In this document: one piece after another, positions 21,450 to 33,106 of the stretch
Numbering within the stretch: the first letter of the stretch is position 1
Layout of the letters: every line of letters begins with the position of its first letter
NCBI GenBank assembly: GCA_949751835.1
Contig: CATKHK010000134.1
Coordinates: 1-64,000, forward strand
DNA length: 64,000 bases
Origin: Blepharisma japonicum
Lineage: Eukaryota; Ciliophora; Heterotrichea; Heterotrichida; Blepharismidae
Reading direction: 5' to 3'
Made by a program: the position numbers and the translations under genes
Notes under the pieces: generated by a model
Seen by the model: the letters and a program-made list of their open reading frames with translations, nothing else
Told to the model about the DNA's origin: nothing
The model's database searches: none

Positions 21450-23243
21450 ATGGAAGACTTTGAGAATCGACCCAAGGCTGAAAAATACTTTCCTCAAGCA
21501 GATGCCACTCTTGAAGGTGCTCAATCCAAGATGCAATTTCTCCAAAAAAATACTGAAATTGCTATAGGCATCCCCCTAAGGCACCAAATTTATTCCCTTT
21601 TACAGTCATCTGACCAAGGTGGTCTCACAGTCCAAGAAGTCTCAAAAAAGCTGTGTTTAAATACCAAAACCTGTGCAAAAGTCCTAGACGAAATGGTCAG
21701 CAAATACCCAGATATCAAAACAACCGCCCATCGTTATGGAAGAGTCTTTGTCCACAAATACCACATCAGTATAAAACAAGAAGAAAAACATGAAAAATTA
21801 CTAGAAGACGAAGAATACTTGACCCAGGTCAACCAAGACACCCTCGATTTAATAAAAAAGACTGAAGCTGATCATGGAAAAACGATTCTTAAAGCTATAG
21901 AAGTCCATGGCAAAGCTAATAGACGGCCTACAAACCGCCAAAGGGTTACTCACCAAACTTATATAAGATCGTTATTTATAGTGTCAAGAATCCAAGAATT
22001 GAAAGTCAGCTCTATTTATGAGATGAAAGAAATTATTAAAAGCGATCTAGAACCCAATGCAAAATGGTGCCTTGACAAGAAAACGGTCTTGAGAATCGTG
22101 TGGAAGCTGCAAGGGGTAGGGTTGGTAAGACAAATGTGCTTTAGAATTACGTTGAAAAAAAATGATGAAAATGATCTGGAGTATTTGGGGGATGAGTTTG
22201 GGTGTATTGAAAAAGATAAAAAAGTTATAAAACTTAATGGGACAACTGATGCCAGAGGAAATACAGTACTTTATAAAGTTATTATAACACTGCCGAATTT
22301 ATGTGAAAATGACCCGTTAGTGCTAACATATCCCTTATTGCAAAATCCTACTAATAGGAAACCTATAGCAACTCCTGGCCATAAATTATCAGCTCCAGTT
22401 CCTATATTTCCAAAGTCTATTTATTTGAAGAAGTTTTATCAAGAAGGCCATAAATCTTTTAAAAAATGTAAAGAAATTGGGGAAGTTAGTGTGGATAATT
22501 TTATTGAAATTGTCAAAATTTTATATAAATGCAAGACAGAAAATGAGAAAAAAGATGAAAAAATAGAAGATGAAGGAAGCATACAAATTGAGGATGAAGA
22601 AGTATCTGAAGTTGCCAGAAAAGCTATTAATTGCTCTGTATTTATTAAATGGGCTGAAGAATTTCATAAAAAATGGGCACTAAAATGCTATGAAATATTC
22701 ATCGGAAAATTCAGAGTATCATCTACCTATCTCGCCCTTAAGTCAATTCAAAATTCTCAGAAAAAAGACGTACAAATTAACAATAAATTAAGCCTGGCAT
22801 ATGGAAATATCAGCTTTAAGCCTGCTAATATACAGTCTTTTGCAAGTATCCCAGAAAAATTATTCAATAATCTAGCCGACGAAAAAATGGATATAGATGA
22901 AAAATTGCCATGCTCTTCAACTTCTTCAGATGTCAATGAAAGTAATGGTGATGGGGAAATTTTTGAAGAGCAGCTCAAAGAAATTAGAAAAAATATTTAT
23001 GAATTGAATTTCCTTAAACATAGAAAACTTCCGAAAAAGAGAAAAGGAGGGGTAGTTGATGCAGCTGCAACGATTAAAAAAGTGTTTTTGACAATGGAGA
23101 ATAAGCCTATGATGATGACAGTCGAGCAAGTTGATACTTTGACCAAGAAGCTAGACGTTGAGCCTACCCATTTCCTTAGCTATCTCCAAATGCTTGGGAT
23201 TATTAGTGAGAGTTTGGGGAAATTCAAAGTTAACCCGCCGTGA
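21450..23243 (+). CDS. Winged-helix protein resembling the TFIIIC B-block subunit, 597 aa
   Basis: ATG at 21450. Residues ~40-115 look like the B-block-binding winged helix of TFIIIC subunit 1 (IYSLLQSSDQGGLTVQEVSK, then VLDEMVSKYPDIKT, then YGRVFVHKYHI). A second winged-helix-like part at ~165-235 has RVTHQTYIRSLFIVSRI, IDKK-like LDKKTVLRIVWKLQGVG and LVRQMCF. The rest is Lys/Glu-rich, with an acidic linker at ~495-520, and a final helix-rich part. By family it would help load RNA polymerase III on tRNA genes. It is much shorter than fungal or animal subunits, so the identity is tentative. Confidence 0.5.
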   Translation: MEDFENRPKAEKYFPQADATLEGAQSKMQFLQKNTEIAIGIPLRHQIYSLLQSSDQGGLTVQEVSKKLCLNTKTCAKVLDEMVSKYPDIKTTAHRYGRVFVHKYHISIKQEEKHEKLLEDEEYLTQVNQDTLDLIKKTEADHGKTILKAIEVHGKANRRPTNRQRVTHQTYIRSLFIVSRIQELKVSSIYEMKEIIKSDLEPNAKWCLDKKTVLRIVWKLQGVGLVRQMCFRITLKKNDENDLEYLGDEFGCIEKDKKVIKLNGTTDARGNTVLYKVIITLPNLCENDPLVLTYPLLQNPTNRKPIATPGHKLSAPVPIFPKSIYLKKFYQEGHKSFKKCKEIGEVSVDNFIEIVKILYKCKTENEKKDEKIEDEGSIQIEDEEVSEVARKAINCSVFIKWAEEFHKKWALKCYEIFIGKFRVSSTYLALKSIQNSQKKDVQINNKLSLAYGNISFKPANIQSFASIPEKLFNNLADEKMDIDEKLPCSSTSSDVNESNGDGEIFEEQLKEIRKNIYELNFLKHRKLPKKRKGGVVDAAATIKKVFLTMENKPMMMTVEQVDTLTKKLDVEPTHFLSYLQMLGIISESLGKFKVNPP

Positions 23244-23434
23244 ATGTGAATGTGATGAGGTCTTCATAAAATTATCATAAATCTATTTTTAAAAATTTTA
23301 ATCTTTAACTCCATAGTTCAATTCTCAAAAAATGTAGCATAATTTCAACGTTTCTTATAGAGTTTATTCAATCATCTACGAAGCTTTATAGGATTTTATC
23401 AATTCATTATATTTAAACCATAAAATATTTTTAT

Positions 23435-24064
23435 TTATTCTGTTTTTTGTTTATTCCCTATCCTCTTACTCAAAGTCCTATACGCAAATCCTATCACAAT
23501 TGTTGCTACAAACCCTATCCCAAACGCACAGATGTCACATTTTCCAACCACACTCACAATTTTCTCCCAATTACTCTTGTTCAAGCTTGGTAATTTATGA
23601 CTTGTGTAGTTCTGATAAGTTTTATCCTTAACAAGCGAAATAACTGGGTCCAATTTAAACGGTTTTGTAATATTATAATAATGCCCTTCATGTATATAAA
23701 CAGCTGCAGGGTAGTCATACAGTCCAAACTTATGGAAACTTCTCTTATATTTCCTTAAATCTACCTTGCACATTGGGACCTTCATGTTTTCTTTTTCAAA
23801 GAGATTTCGGGCAGCAAAGTTTCAGGTGGCAATAAGAAGCCCAGAGCTGTTTAGTTCGGCGTCGTAAAAGAGTATAAGCCAGTCATTGTTGGTATTGAAA
23901 ACTAAGTATTCGATTTCGTCATCTGTAAGCTCTATTACAGCAGCGCCTGACTCCTTGCTAAGCTTGCCTTGGATTTTTTCGAGTTTTTCATCAAGGGATT
24001 CTTTGGCTGACTTGGAAAAAACAAAGGACAGAATTAAGAAGGAAAAAAAGATTTTTGAAGGCAT
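23435..24064 (-). CDS. Thioredoxin-like single-pass membrane protein of the secretory pathway, 209 aa
   Basis: ATG at 24064 begins MPSKIFFSFLILSFVFS, a clear signal peptide. A thioredoxin-like fold follows (WLILFYDAELNSSGLLIATW, then VDLRKYKRSFHKFGLYDYPAAVYI). The site where a CxxC would lie reads NSSG, so it has no redox cysteine pair. A transmembrane helix near 180-200 (ICAFGIGFVATIVIGFAY) is followed by a basic tail. One TGA is Trp. It is probably an ER membrane PDI-like protein without catalysis, as in TMX-type proteins; the partner is unknown. Confidence 0.75.
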
Positions 24065-24192
24065 GGGAATAATTATTATAAAATCCAGAATTTTCTAATT
24101 ATTAATCTATATTATCTGGAAAATAAACTACATGCTTATGCAACTGTAAAGCATTTAAACCTATAAGAAATCCCACATTTTTATATTATTAA

Positions 24193-25515
24193 ATGGGAAA
24201 TTTACCATCAGGCGGAGGTGACCAACAAGGTAATGAAAATCGCAAAGAAGAGTACAAAAAACGGCGCCAAGAACAGCGCATCCCAGCCCGCGTCGGGAAA
24301 AAGAAAAAGGTTCGGGGTACCGAAGGCGCTTCCAAGCTTCCTACAGTTACCCCCTCCCTAAAATGCCGTCTCAAGCAGCTTAGACTCGAAAGAATCAAGG
24401 ACTATCTGATCCTCGAACAAGAATTTATCAAAAACCAAGAAATCCTCCGCCCACAAGCTGAAAAAAAGGAAGAAGAGCGTGCAAAGGTCGACGAATTGCG
24501 AGGATCTCCTTTATCAGTCGGCTCTCTTGAAGAATTCATAGACGAAAACCACGCTATTGTATCTACTTCTGTCGGACCGGAATATTATGTATCTGTATTG
24601 TCAATTGTGGATAAGGACCAATTGGAACCTGGCTCAAGCGTCCTTTTGCATCATAAGTCTCATAGTGTTGTAGGAATTTTACAAGATGAGGTAGACCCAC
24701 TTGTGAGTGTGATGAAGGTAGAAAAGGCACCATTGGAAAGTTATGCAGACATAGGAGGGCTCGAAGCACAAATACAGGAAATTAAAGAAGCTGTAGAACT
24801 GCCTTTAACACACCCTGAACTATATGAAGATATAGGGATCAAGCCACCTAAAGGGGTCATTCTATATGGAGAGCCAGGGACTGGGAAAACTCTGCTTGCC
24901 AAAGCAGTGGCTAATGAGACTTCTGCAACCTTTTTAAGAGTCACTGGGTCTGAACTAATACAAAAATACCTAGGAGAAGGGCCGAAACTTGTAAGAGAAC
25001 TATTCAGAGTCGCAGAAGAGCATGCCCCATCAATTGTATTTATTGATGAAATTGACGCAGTTGGGACTAAAAGATATGACAGTAATTCTGGCGGGGAAAG
25101 AGAAATCCAAAGGACTATGCTTGAGCTGCTTAACCAATTAGACGGATTTGACTCTAAAACAGATGTAAAAGTAATCTTGGCGACAAATAGGATAGAGACA
25201 CTAGATCCAGCATTAATTAGGCCTGGGAGAATTGACAGAAAAATTGAATTTACCATGCCTGATATTAAAACAAAAAGAAAAATTTTCCAAGTCCATACGA
25301 CAAAGATGTCACTTGCAACTGATGTAGATTTGGAAGCATTTATTATGGCTAAGGATGAGCTGAGTGGAGCTGATATTAAAGCAATTTGCACAGAAGCAGG
25401 AATGCTAGCTCTTAGAGAGCGCAGAATGCAGGTGTGCCAGGAAGATTTCTTGAAGAGCAAAGAAAAAGTGCTTTATAAGAAGAAAGGGAATATTCCAGAA
25501 GGGCTTTACATTTAA
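24193..25515 (+). CDS. PSMC1: 26S proteasome regulatory ATPase Rpt2, 440 aa
   Basis: ATG at 24193. The N-terminus MGNLPSGG fits the myristoylation signal conserved in Rpt2. OB domain at ~110-170, then the AAA+ module: Walker [16 protein letters not shown], Walker [12 protein letters not shown], second region of homology [20 protein letters not shown]. The C-terminus GLYI is an HbYX-type tail that docks in the 20S alpha ring. Length equals that of animal and yeast Rpt2 (~437-440). It is the best-conserved gene in the window. It is divergent from the thioredoxin-like gene, 128 bp apart. Confidence 0.98.
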   Translation: MGNLPSGGGDQQGNENRKEEYKKRRQEQRIPARVGKKKKVRGTEGASKLPTVTPSLKCRLKQLRLERIKDYLILEQEFIKNQEILRPQAEKKEEERAKVDELRGSPLSVGSLEEFIDENHAIVSTSVGPEYYVSVLSIVDKDQLEPGSSVLLHHKSHSVVGILQDEVDPLVSVMKVEKAPLESYADIGGLEAQIQEIKEAVELPLTHPELYEDIGIKPPKGVILYGEPGTGKTLLAKAVANETSATFLRVTGSELIQKYLGEGPKLVRELFRVAEEHAPSIVFIDEIDAVGTKRYDSNSGGEREIQRTMLELLNQLDGFDSKTDVKVILATNRIETLDPALIRPGRIDRKIEFTMPDIKTKRKIFQVHTTKMSLATDVDLEAFIMAKDELSGADIKAICTEAGMLALRERRMQVCQEDFLKSKEKVLYKKKGNIPEGLYI

Positions 25516-25743
25516 ATAATAGGTAGGTCTCCTTAATTTTGCATTTAAATTTTACTTAAATAATCAGTACACACAATGAAGGCCAGTGAAAATTTTATCA
25601 TTTTTTGCCTCAAAAATGATTTTAATCATTCAAAAATTTATTATTAAAATATGAAAATGCTATATTTATCCAAAAAAAGAATTCAAAGGCTTTCCGAAAA
25701 AAGGACAAAGAAGGGAGGAAGGCATTTTAGTACGAAAAAATGA

Positions 25744-26412
25744 TTATTTATAATTAGGTTTATGTTTATTCTGTTTAGTTGGCGAATTTCCTTTCTTACT
25801 CTGTGTATAGTTGGGTGAATTGCCTTCTTGTGGGCCTTTACGCTTATGCGCAAGTTCGTTTCCGCAGATACGACAGACTCTGACTAGAGTAGAATAGCCG
25901 AGGTGTGGCAACGTAGTCATGACTGGAGAACATTCAGAACAGACTGACCTTCCGCACGCTCGACAATGGTGTCTGCGTGTGATGACACCAAATTTGGTGT
26001 GACAGCACATACAAAAGTCTTTCAAAGACCACTCAGCTCGCAAAGACTGCTTAACAAAAGACGTCCACTTTTCGAATTCCTCAGGCGAGCTGGCTCTGAG
26101 TTTTCATTGTTGGGATGAATTATCTCTTGTTGAAAATTTTACAGTGAAAATCAGCGAACTGCCTTGCTCATTTAAGACTTCGAAGTTTTTGTCAAGTAGA
26201 ATAGTTTCTATGGTGCTTTCTGAAGTGCTACATTCTAAAGTCGAGCCTTGCAGCTTGAACTTGCAGTGGACTCAATCTTTCTGGTCAAAACTGTAGGAAC
26301 GTTCTGAGTTATCAAGGATTGTGGGGAATTGGACGTCTAAGCTTCCCTCAAACACCAATTCGCTTTGAAGCATCACGCTGGATCGATCAATTTTGGACGA
26401 AAGGATTCCCAT
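25744..26412 (-). CDS. PH-like plus FYVE zinc finger protein, 222 aa
   Basis: ATG at 26412 begins MGILSSKIDRSS; TGAs are Trp (QKDWVHC, QQWKLRA). Residues ~20-120 form a PH-like region ending in EEFEKWTSFVKQSL. A FYVE finger at ~130-195 follows: FCMCCHTKFGVITRRHHCRA, CGRSVCSECS and RVCRICGNEL, with the R(R/K)HHCR signature that binds phosphatidylinositol 3-phosphate. A basic Lys/Asn-rich tail ends the protein. It should sit on endosomal or phagosomal membranes. Gly2 followed by ILSS may allow myristoylation. Confidence 0.87.
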
Positions 26413-26948
26413 TTTATTGTATTAGCTTGACCACGAAAATCATCAGGAGATGAAATCCTTATTGGCAAGCTTTTAGTTATTTATAAGGATCCTGATGGAT
26501 TTAATTTCATATTGGATTTGAATTAACCATTAGGGACCGTAAATAATAGAGATTAGAAATATAAGCAATATATAGCAATTTATATAAAAACCTGTCTAAG
26601 ATCAAGGATAGAATACTTAATGTATGAGACATACTTTATTTATCACTATAAGAACGCAAAAAAACAAGAGCAATGTTTTAATTCTCCAAATCAAATTTAA
26701 ATACTTGACATAGTTGTGGATTAAGAAATGCAAATATTTTAAATCGCCATGGCAAATTATAACGAAAGGCCGCGAAATTTGATATATTAATTTACTATTT
26801 CCTTTGAAAAATAGCTAAATACGCATTAAAATCATCTTGCCTTTATTGATGAATTAAAAATAACAAATTCAAAAACATAAAATCGTTTAATATTACTATT
26901 TATCATTAAATCAATTAGGCATTAAAGAATTTTACATATTTTCATACT
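26413..26948. other. Intergenic, nothing recognised
   Basis: About 540 bp AT-rich spacer with no supported frame or RNA gene. Confidence 0.5.
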
Positions 26949-28199
26949 CTAATTCATTTCAAGCTTAGAGTCTTTAATAAAAACCAGCTTAGCTATCTCT
27001 TGAGCATGATCCAATATTGGCTCCCCAATATTCAATTTCAATGCTTCAATGATTCTTGCTGCTTCGACTTTAAGCTCATATTTCTCTGCTGAGTTGAACG
27101 CAATAATCAAATATTCTTGTTTTGCAATATAATCTAACTCGTAAATTTTAATAAAATACACATTGCAAGTTTTCAATTTCCCTCTGCCTTTATAAATCAG
27201 TCTTTTCCTTTCTCTTCTATCGTTTTTGCATATATTGAGAAAAACTGTATCTTTTGCAATATCAATCACATTTAATACTTCGCCTTGAGGAATCGCTAGA
27301 AGGTCCTCTACAGAATTTAAGCCCAAAATAGAGCATAATTCAGTCGTCGAATAAATTGTTCACTTTGGTTTAGGTATTCCACTTTTTAATGGGTAAGCTT
27401 CCAATATAACATTTAATTTTTCTAAATTCCCAGCATCAGCCCCTACCATGGTCCTTAGTTTTTTAGAATCAAAACCATGCCTACTAATACAGACGAAGTA
27501 CTCCTCCCCATTGATATTTTTTTTGCCATGTAAAATATACCTTTGAGTCTCTTTTTTGTGTTCTTTTATCATCGTATATTTTTTAGTCTCTTTTTTTGAC
27601 CTAAAAAACGCCTGAATTTTGTAAGCAGCCTTGACAGCTTCATTTTCAGAAGTTTTTGCAGCGGAAGAAAACGCTGTAAAAACCATAGCTGTAGAGTGCG
27701 GGGTAAGTTGATCTATTTGTGGCTCAGGGGGTGGTATAAGAGCGCCAGAAGCAGAAGGATTGGCTGAGTGATTAGCTGTCTTAGCAATTTTTGGCATCTT
27801 GAAATTCTTAGGGGAGCTAACATCTATCATTGTTTTTGTGTCCTCCAAAGACCCGTTATTTGACGAATGTTTGGACTCTGGATTAATGAATCGTAAATTT
27901 CGTTCAGATTTAATTGACTGCAAAATGAATCGTTTTCTGGAGGTTTCTTCTTCAATAGGAAGAGTTGTGTTTTTGAATGGGGCTGGCAGTTTCTGAGGCT
28001 TCATACGAATATTCTGAGGGAGTAAGGCTGAGAGTTTTTCTCTGAATCTGCCTTTTTTTGGGTCTGAAGTTGCGTTGGTTGATGTACCTGAAGAAGAAAG
28101 AAGATTAAGCTTGCTTGCACTCCCATGCCTTGAGTTGTTCCTGTTTAAGCTTTCATTAAACTCAAACTTCTCGAAGTTATGGTCAATCTTTGTACACAT
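26949..28199 (-). CDS. IQ-motif protein of unknown function, 416 aa
   Basis: ATG at 28199 (MCTKIDHNFEKFEF) is preferred; the frame runs further up but with poorer composition. One TGA (PKPKWTIYS) is Trp. Residues ~1-215 are Ser/Asn-rich and probably disordered. An IQ-type calmodulin-binding motif is at ~230-250 (VKAAYKIQAFFRSKK). After it come two similar halves: EEYFVCISRHGFDSKKLRTM...LEAYPLKSG and NVYFIKIYELDYIAKQEYLI...ALKLNIGEP, which may be an internal duplication. No known enzyme domain is recognised; such IQ proteins are common in ciliates. Confidence 0.7.
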
Positions 28200-28767
28200 T
28201 TTATAAGGATTTATCCAATAATTCCAATTTAAACAAAGATTGCAGTAAATTATTGAAAAATACTTTTTGGGAAAATTTATCTTACCTTTGTCAATTAATA
28301 ATGATTTTAGCATTTATTATAATATCCAAGCGTTATAAAATAAAAATTTTGAATACCCAAAAAAAATCAATAGGGTCCTGACTTTAATTATATATTTAGC
28401 CTATTTTTTATATTTAATATCTCTAGAATATGGTTGAATAATAATAAGAAGTCATTGAAAAAAAGTCGCTTTAATAAACGAATAATAGTTAAATGGGGAT
28501 TGAAGCTCAGGCAATACCAGAAAGTCTGTTTACAAAGAATTGTATTTAAAAAATGGTATTTAATCTTCATAATTTTTTATCAGGAAGCAAAACCCTTTGC
28601 CAACTCTCCTGGGTCCAAGATATATAAAATTTCTACTGTTCAGCCTTTCCAAGATAAACACAAGCAATTAGGTCGACTGGGGTTGCTTGATTTATAAGGC
28701 TTAATTCGCTCAGCATAAATGATGATAATCATAAAATATATTTCAAGTTCTTAATAAAAATATAGAA
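28200..28767. other. Intergenic, no supported gene
   Basis: About 570 bp between divergent genes. An 87-residue basic frame at 28434-28697 has no recognisable motif and overlaps an equally long antisense frame, so it is not called. Confidence 0.45.
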
Positions 28768-29670
28768 ATGGATGCAACCGGAGATATTTCCAAACTTCAA
28801 TCCAGATTAGGTGATTTCTATTTGTCTAGCTTTTCAGATATTATTTTTATTCAAGAACCTTGAGAAATAATTTTTTGCTATCTCCAATCTACGATTATTC
28901 TTAACCTTCACAATGGCAATATATTTCGTCCCGACGTCTGAGAATTTTTAAGAAAAAATAAAGCCCCATATTCCCCAGGAAATGCCATAGATTACCAAAA
29001 TTCTGGGGAAAATTACCAAAATAGGATAAAACCTTATTCCAGTCCATGAGATGATCTGACAAGTTTTTATAAGAGAGATCGAAAACGAAATCAAATTAAT
29101 AAAGAAGATTATAAAAAGCCATTAAAAGAAATTGAAAAGTGCTGCTTAAAAAATAAAAATAGTGCTAATCCTTTAGCAATCTTCAAGGCCTTTTACAAAC
29201 ATCTTGGCATTGGCTTTGGATTGATTAGCGTATCAGACTCCCTTACTCAGATGGACTTTTTCCAAGATCATGAAGCAATTTGTGTTTTTGCTATTTTGAA
29301 TCCCTGTATCTACTATTTGATACCTAGACAAAACACTACCAAGGAATCCATAAAATCTTTATTTGAAGAAAAACTCATCTCTCATATTGAAGAACCAAAA
29401 TTTGGCAAAGGGACTGATCTGCTATTTCACTGTGGCTGCAGATTTGATATTTTTGATATATTGGATTTAACTTCCAAATGCAAATGCAGTGAAAAATTGT
29501 ATAAGTATGAAATTCATATGATTAAAACACTAAAGGAGGAATGTAGTTTATGTAATAAAAAATATAAGGGAAAAAAGGAAAAAAAGGAAAAAAAGACATC
29601 TCATGAAGCTTATGAAGCTTATGAAGCCTCTAGATATGGATGCTTTCCATCATTGTGGTCCTTATTTTAA
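28768..29670 (+). CDS. Hypothetical protein with C-terminal Cys-rich knuckles, 300 aa
   Basis: ATG at 28768 (MDATGDISKLQSRLGDFYLS); TGAs at conserved-looking aromatic positions are Trp (IQEPWEII, SSPWDDL). The central part (~130-215) is globular (AIFKAFYKHLGIGFGLISV). The C-terminal part has cysteine pairs, CGC, CKC and CSLC, which may bind zinc. A Lys-rich run and the repeat HEAYEAYEA (a 9-bp DNA repeat near 29600-29630) precede the end. I do not recognise the family. Confidence 0.6.
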
Positions 29671-29776
29671 AATTGAGATTGTTTTAATGCATAAATTATT
29701 GATAAATTAATAAATTAAATAATTTTAGAGGTTCAATAGTAGAAAATATTAAAATTTATGAGATTTTTAAATTACA

Positions 29777-31411
29777 TTAAACACTTACCTGCCTATGATG
29801 ATTTCGCGGTGAATTTTGACCAACATTAGCAACCGATGGAACTTCTAAGCCTTCTGGCAGCTCATCTTCTTCATGAATTGAGTGGTTGTTGCTATTTCCA
29901 GAGCTATAGCTATTAGAATCTCCGCCATGTGACGAATCTCTATCAATTTCTTCTTCTTCCTCGCTCTCATTAATTCCTCTGACAGAATCTCCAATTGCTA
30001 ATTCCTTAATTTCTGGTAGCTGCCTATTATGGGTAAAATCAAACATTTCACTCCCTGAAACAATCGACCCAATTTCTGGACTTTCACTACCAGTTTCCTC
30101 TGATTTATTTTCTTTTTTTTCGTTTTCATTCTCATATTCTCCAGTAAGTGAGCTTTCTCCATCTCTAAAAAATCTCTTAAAAAGTTCTCCTTTATTAACC
30201 TTCGTCTTAATCATCTCATGAGCAAGCTTACTTGACCATATATTTTTCGCCACAAAATTAAACTCTTCATGCACAAGAACAGTTTGCTTTCTTTCCATAT
30301 CATATATGCTGGCTCCGTTGCAAACTTGTCTTAAACATCTTACAATAGTAGCATGGCATAGCCCTAAAGATCTATCAAGATTACTTGTATCAACCTTGGG
30401 GATTAAACACTCATCAGCTTTTAATATAAATCGTTTTTGGATTTCTCTGATATTAGGGTAGCTTGCTACATATTTATTTAATTTTGGGTCAAGAGTCATG
30501 CATTTGCTACGAACTGCAAACCTTTCTTTATGCTTTTTTGTGTTTTTTATCATGATAATGAAAGGGATGCAGGAGTCATATTTTTTCATGAGTTTTTTGA
30601 TTGCACCTACGTGGAGATGGACACCTTCAATCACAATACTTTCCCCTCGACGGTGGTAGTCTTCTATAACGCTATCAAGGTAGCTTATAACTTTATCAGA
30701 TTGCTCTAAATACCCTTGAATGCAAGCTTGCTTAGGTGTAAGTCCTTCAGCTTTAACTAAATTCCCCGCTTCATATGTGGAGCAAAACAAAATTGGATCC
30801 TGGTCTCTATGCAGCACATTTCTCAGTATATGCCTAATTGAATCAGTCGAAAGCATACTAGAAATCCCTAATCTGCTTGCCAATAAAGATGATAAAGTAC
30901 TTTTTCCAGTCCCCGATGCTCCACCTAGCAGCACAATTACCGGCCTCCTCTTAGAAACGACCTCGCAAGCAATTTTAAAATCAATAATATGCTGCTCTCC
31001 CAAATACTCTTGAGAATGCAAAGCTTCCTTCGCAAACCTTTCAAATGCTGAATTCGATAAAGTCAAAGCTGGAATTATCTGATAAATTTCCCCTTCTCTA
31101 ATACGTGTTTTTGATTTTATGTGAGTCGAAATTAAGCTAAAAATTTGGCTTGTAATTGTATGCGCATCGTGAATTTTTACACCCATAAATTTGCAGGCGT
31201 CTCGGAGCTGCTGACGATTGTATTTAAATGTTTGTTTTAGAGATGGAGGGTAGCTTAGATAGCATTCTGAATGGCTTTCGCAAAGCGAAAGCTGCAAGTC
31301 ATTTGCGAGCTGGGAAAAGATGGAATCTTCAAGGACGTAGACGGATTCGATGAAAAAATTGTTTTGCTGGCACCTTTCGTCCCCACATACTGAGCAGGAA
31401 ATCCGATTCAT
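29777..31411 (-). CDS. 2-phosphoglycerate kinase / LPA1-like P-loop protein, 544 aa
   Basis: ATG at 31411 (MNRISCSVCGDERC) is chosen over the longer frame. Residues ~85-150 match the ATP-cone-like N-terminal part of the family. The kinase core begins VIVLLGGASGTGKSTLSSLL (Walker A), followed by STDSIRHILR, ESIVIEGVHLHVG (Walker B region) and PFIIMIKN. These are signatures of archaeal 2-phosphoglycerate kinase and plant LOW PHYTIC ACID 1. The C-terminal ~130 residues are acidic and Ser-rich. The likely role is phosphorylation of a small sugar or inositol phosphate; the substrate cannot be read. Confidence 0.85.
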   Translation of the reverse strand: MNRISCSVCGDERCQQNNFFIESVYVLEDSIFSQLANDLQLSLCESHSECYLSYPPSLKQTFKYNRQQLRDACKFMGVKIHDAHTITSQIFSLISTHIKSKTRIREGEIYQIIPALTLSNSAFERFAKEALHSQEYLGEQHIIDFKIACEVVSKRRPVIVLLGGASGTGKSTLSSLLASRLGISSMLSTDSIRHILRNVLHRDQDPILFCSTYEAGNLVKAEGLTPKQACIQGYLEQSDKVISYLDSVIEDYHRRGESIVIEGVHLHVGAIKKLMKKYDSCIPFIIMIKNTKKHKERFAVRSKCMTLDPKLNKYVASYPNIREIQKRFILKADECLIPKVDTSNLDRSLGLCHATIVRCLRQVCNGASIYDMERKQTVLVHEEFNFVAKNIWSSKLAHEMIKTKVNKGELFKRFFRDGESSLTGEYENENEKKENKSEETGSESPEIGSIVSGSEMFDFTHNRQLPEIKELAIGDSVRGINESEEEEEIDRDSSHGGDSNSYSSGNSNNHSIHEEDELPEGLEVPSVANVGQNSPRNHHRQVSV

Positions 31412-31689
31412 TTTTTGACTAAATTGGTTATTAAAAATGTTTAAATAAGATTTCAAGATAATGCAAATTTGGAGATAGATTGAAAGATATGAAATAGGAA
31501 TTTTGAAATTAAGACTATAAGTTAAATGCATATTGGAAATAACTAAATTATTATTTAGATAGTGGTTATGCAATATTTTCTTTTTTATTTTCAATATGCC
31601 TAATAAAGTTAACTTTCTGTTATTTATATGAAAGAATTTTTTTTTAAAAAATTTAATCAATTTTACAAATTATTTATTTATATGGAAAA

Positions 31690-32640
31690 TTAATCTCCTA
31701 AATCCTTATTCATAAAATCAACGATTTCAGTTCTCAATGGTATCTTTCCATTATACCACGGATCTTCTTTTATATCGCTAATTTTAATTCTCTGACCTGG
31801 ATCAGCTTTCAACATTTTCTCTATTAAATCGATAAACTCATCTGTAAACTCCACCTCAGGGTGTCTCCTTTGAAAATACTTCCAAAACATTATAGATGTG
31901 TCTTCGCTGGCTAGGCACCTAAAAAAGTGATCATTTAAATCAGCAAAATTAAAAGGTGGAACTCCTACAAACATAATAAACAAAATAATTCCAGCAACAA
32001 AAATATCAGAGGTTTCCCCACTGTAAGCTAAATGCTGCCTTATTTCAGGAGGCATATAGCATTCTGTGCCTTTGTATTCGTGTAGGTTACTGATATTATT
32101 ATAATCTGATGACCCAAAATCGGCAAGCCGCAGATTAAATTGGTCATCAAAAAGAATGTTTTCAGGCTTTAAGTCACCATGGTAAACGCCTGCTTTATGG
32201 CAAGCTTCGATTACGTCAATGATTTGTTGGAAAAAAAATCTAGTAACTGTTTCTGAAAAATTGCCTTTAGCTTTTATGAGATCATACAGTTCACCATTGC
32301 TGCAATATTCCATCAGAATGTACATGCATCTATAGCTTGTATAACCGTTTTTTTTGTAGTAATTTCCGTTTTCATGGTGTGAAAAAATTTTTATGACAGA
32401 TTTATGTCTGATTCTGCCAATGCACTCAATTTCTGTCAGTAAAAGGTCTCTTTGCTCTAAAAAATTATTGTGAGAAATCTTAAAAATTTTTGCTGCGTAA
32501 AGCTGTTCAGTATTTGGGTCTTGGACAAGCTTTACTTTTGAAGTCGCTCCATGGCCCACAGTTTTAATTACTTGGTAGTGGTCAAGTAGACTTCCTTCAA
32601 ATTCTTTTTTATTTTGACTCGAACTGTAAGATAAGTGCAT
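31690..32640 (-). CDS. Serine/threonine protein kinase (CAMK/SNF1-like), 316 aa
   Basis: ATG at 32640. A complete kinase fold: Gly loop GHGATSKVKL, ATP Lys in YAAKIF, catalytic loop VYHGDLKPENIL, DFGSS, GTECYMPPE and the D in SGETSDIFVAGIIL. The HRD arginine is Gly (HGD), a change that usually means activity does not depend on activation-loop phosphorylation in the RD manner. No regulatory domain flanks the kinase. A SNF1/NIM-like cytosolic kinase is the best guess from EYCSNGELYDLI and its overall layout. Confidence 0.93.
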   Translation of the reverse strand: MHLSYSSSQNKKEFEGSLLDHYQVIKTVGHGATSKVKLVQDPNTEQLYAAKIFKISHNNFLEQRDLLLTEIECIGRIRHKSVIKIFSHHENGNYYKKNGYTSYRCMYILMEYCSNGELYDLIKAKGNFSETVTRFFFQQIIDVIEACHKAGVYHGDLKPENILFDDQFNLRLADFGSSDYNNISNLHEYKGTECYMPPEIRQHLAYSGETSDIFVAGIILFIMFVGVPPFNFADLNDHFFRCLASEDTSIMFWKYFQRRHPEVEFTDEFIDLIEKMLKADPGQRIKISDIKEDPWYNGKIPLRTEIVDFMNKDLGD

Positions 32641-33106
32641 TTTTAAAGTTTCTTAAGTTTTTATTATTAATCCTCCTGGGTTAGTATGGTAGTTCATCTT
32701 AAAACGTTTTAATTTCTATGAATATGAAAGATAAAATTACTGCAGAAATTCTTTAAAAATTAGGCCTCATTAATGCTTTTCAGAGTCAGCCTTTCCTTAT
32801 ATGAATTTCTATAAATATTATGTATAATTCGAATGATCTCGAAAAAAAAAAAGGCACGTTAAAATCTGCATTTTAAATAAATTTCAGCTTCCAAAACCGA
32901 AAATATAAGCTTAAACCAACGACTGAATTGATTTTTATCAATAATCCCAAATAGTTGCATCAATTCACTAATTTTTCTATTACCTTATCAAAAATAAAAA
33001 TAAATAAAATAAATAAAATTCCGTCAGAAATATGGGAATTTACTATTAAAAATTCCGTCTTCATATTACAATTTTGAAATCATATTAATAAAATCATATT
33101 TATATC
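32641..33106. other. Intergenic, simple AT-rich sequence
   Basis: About 470 bp with an A-run near 32840 and a TAAA-type simple repeat near 33000-33020. No gene is supported. Confidence 0.5.

Noticed and set aside
28434-28697. 87-residue basic open frame
   Set aside because: It lacks motifs and overlaps an antisense frame of similar length in AT-rich spacer.
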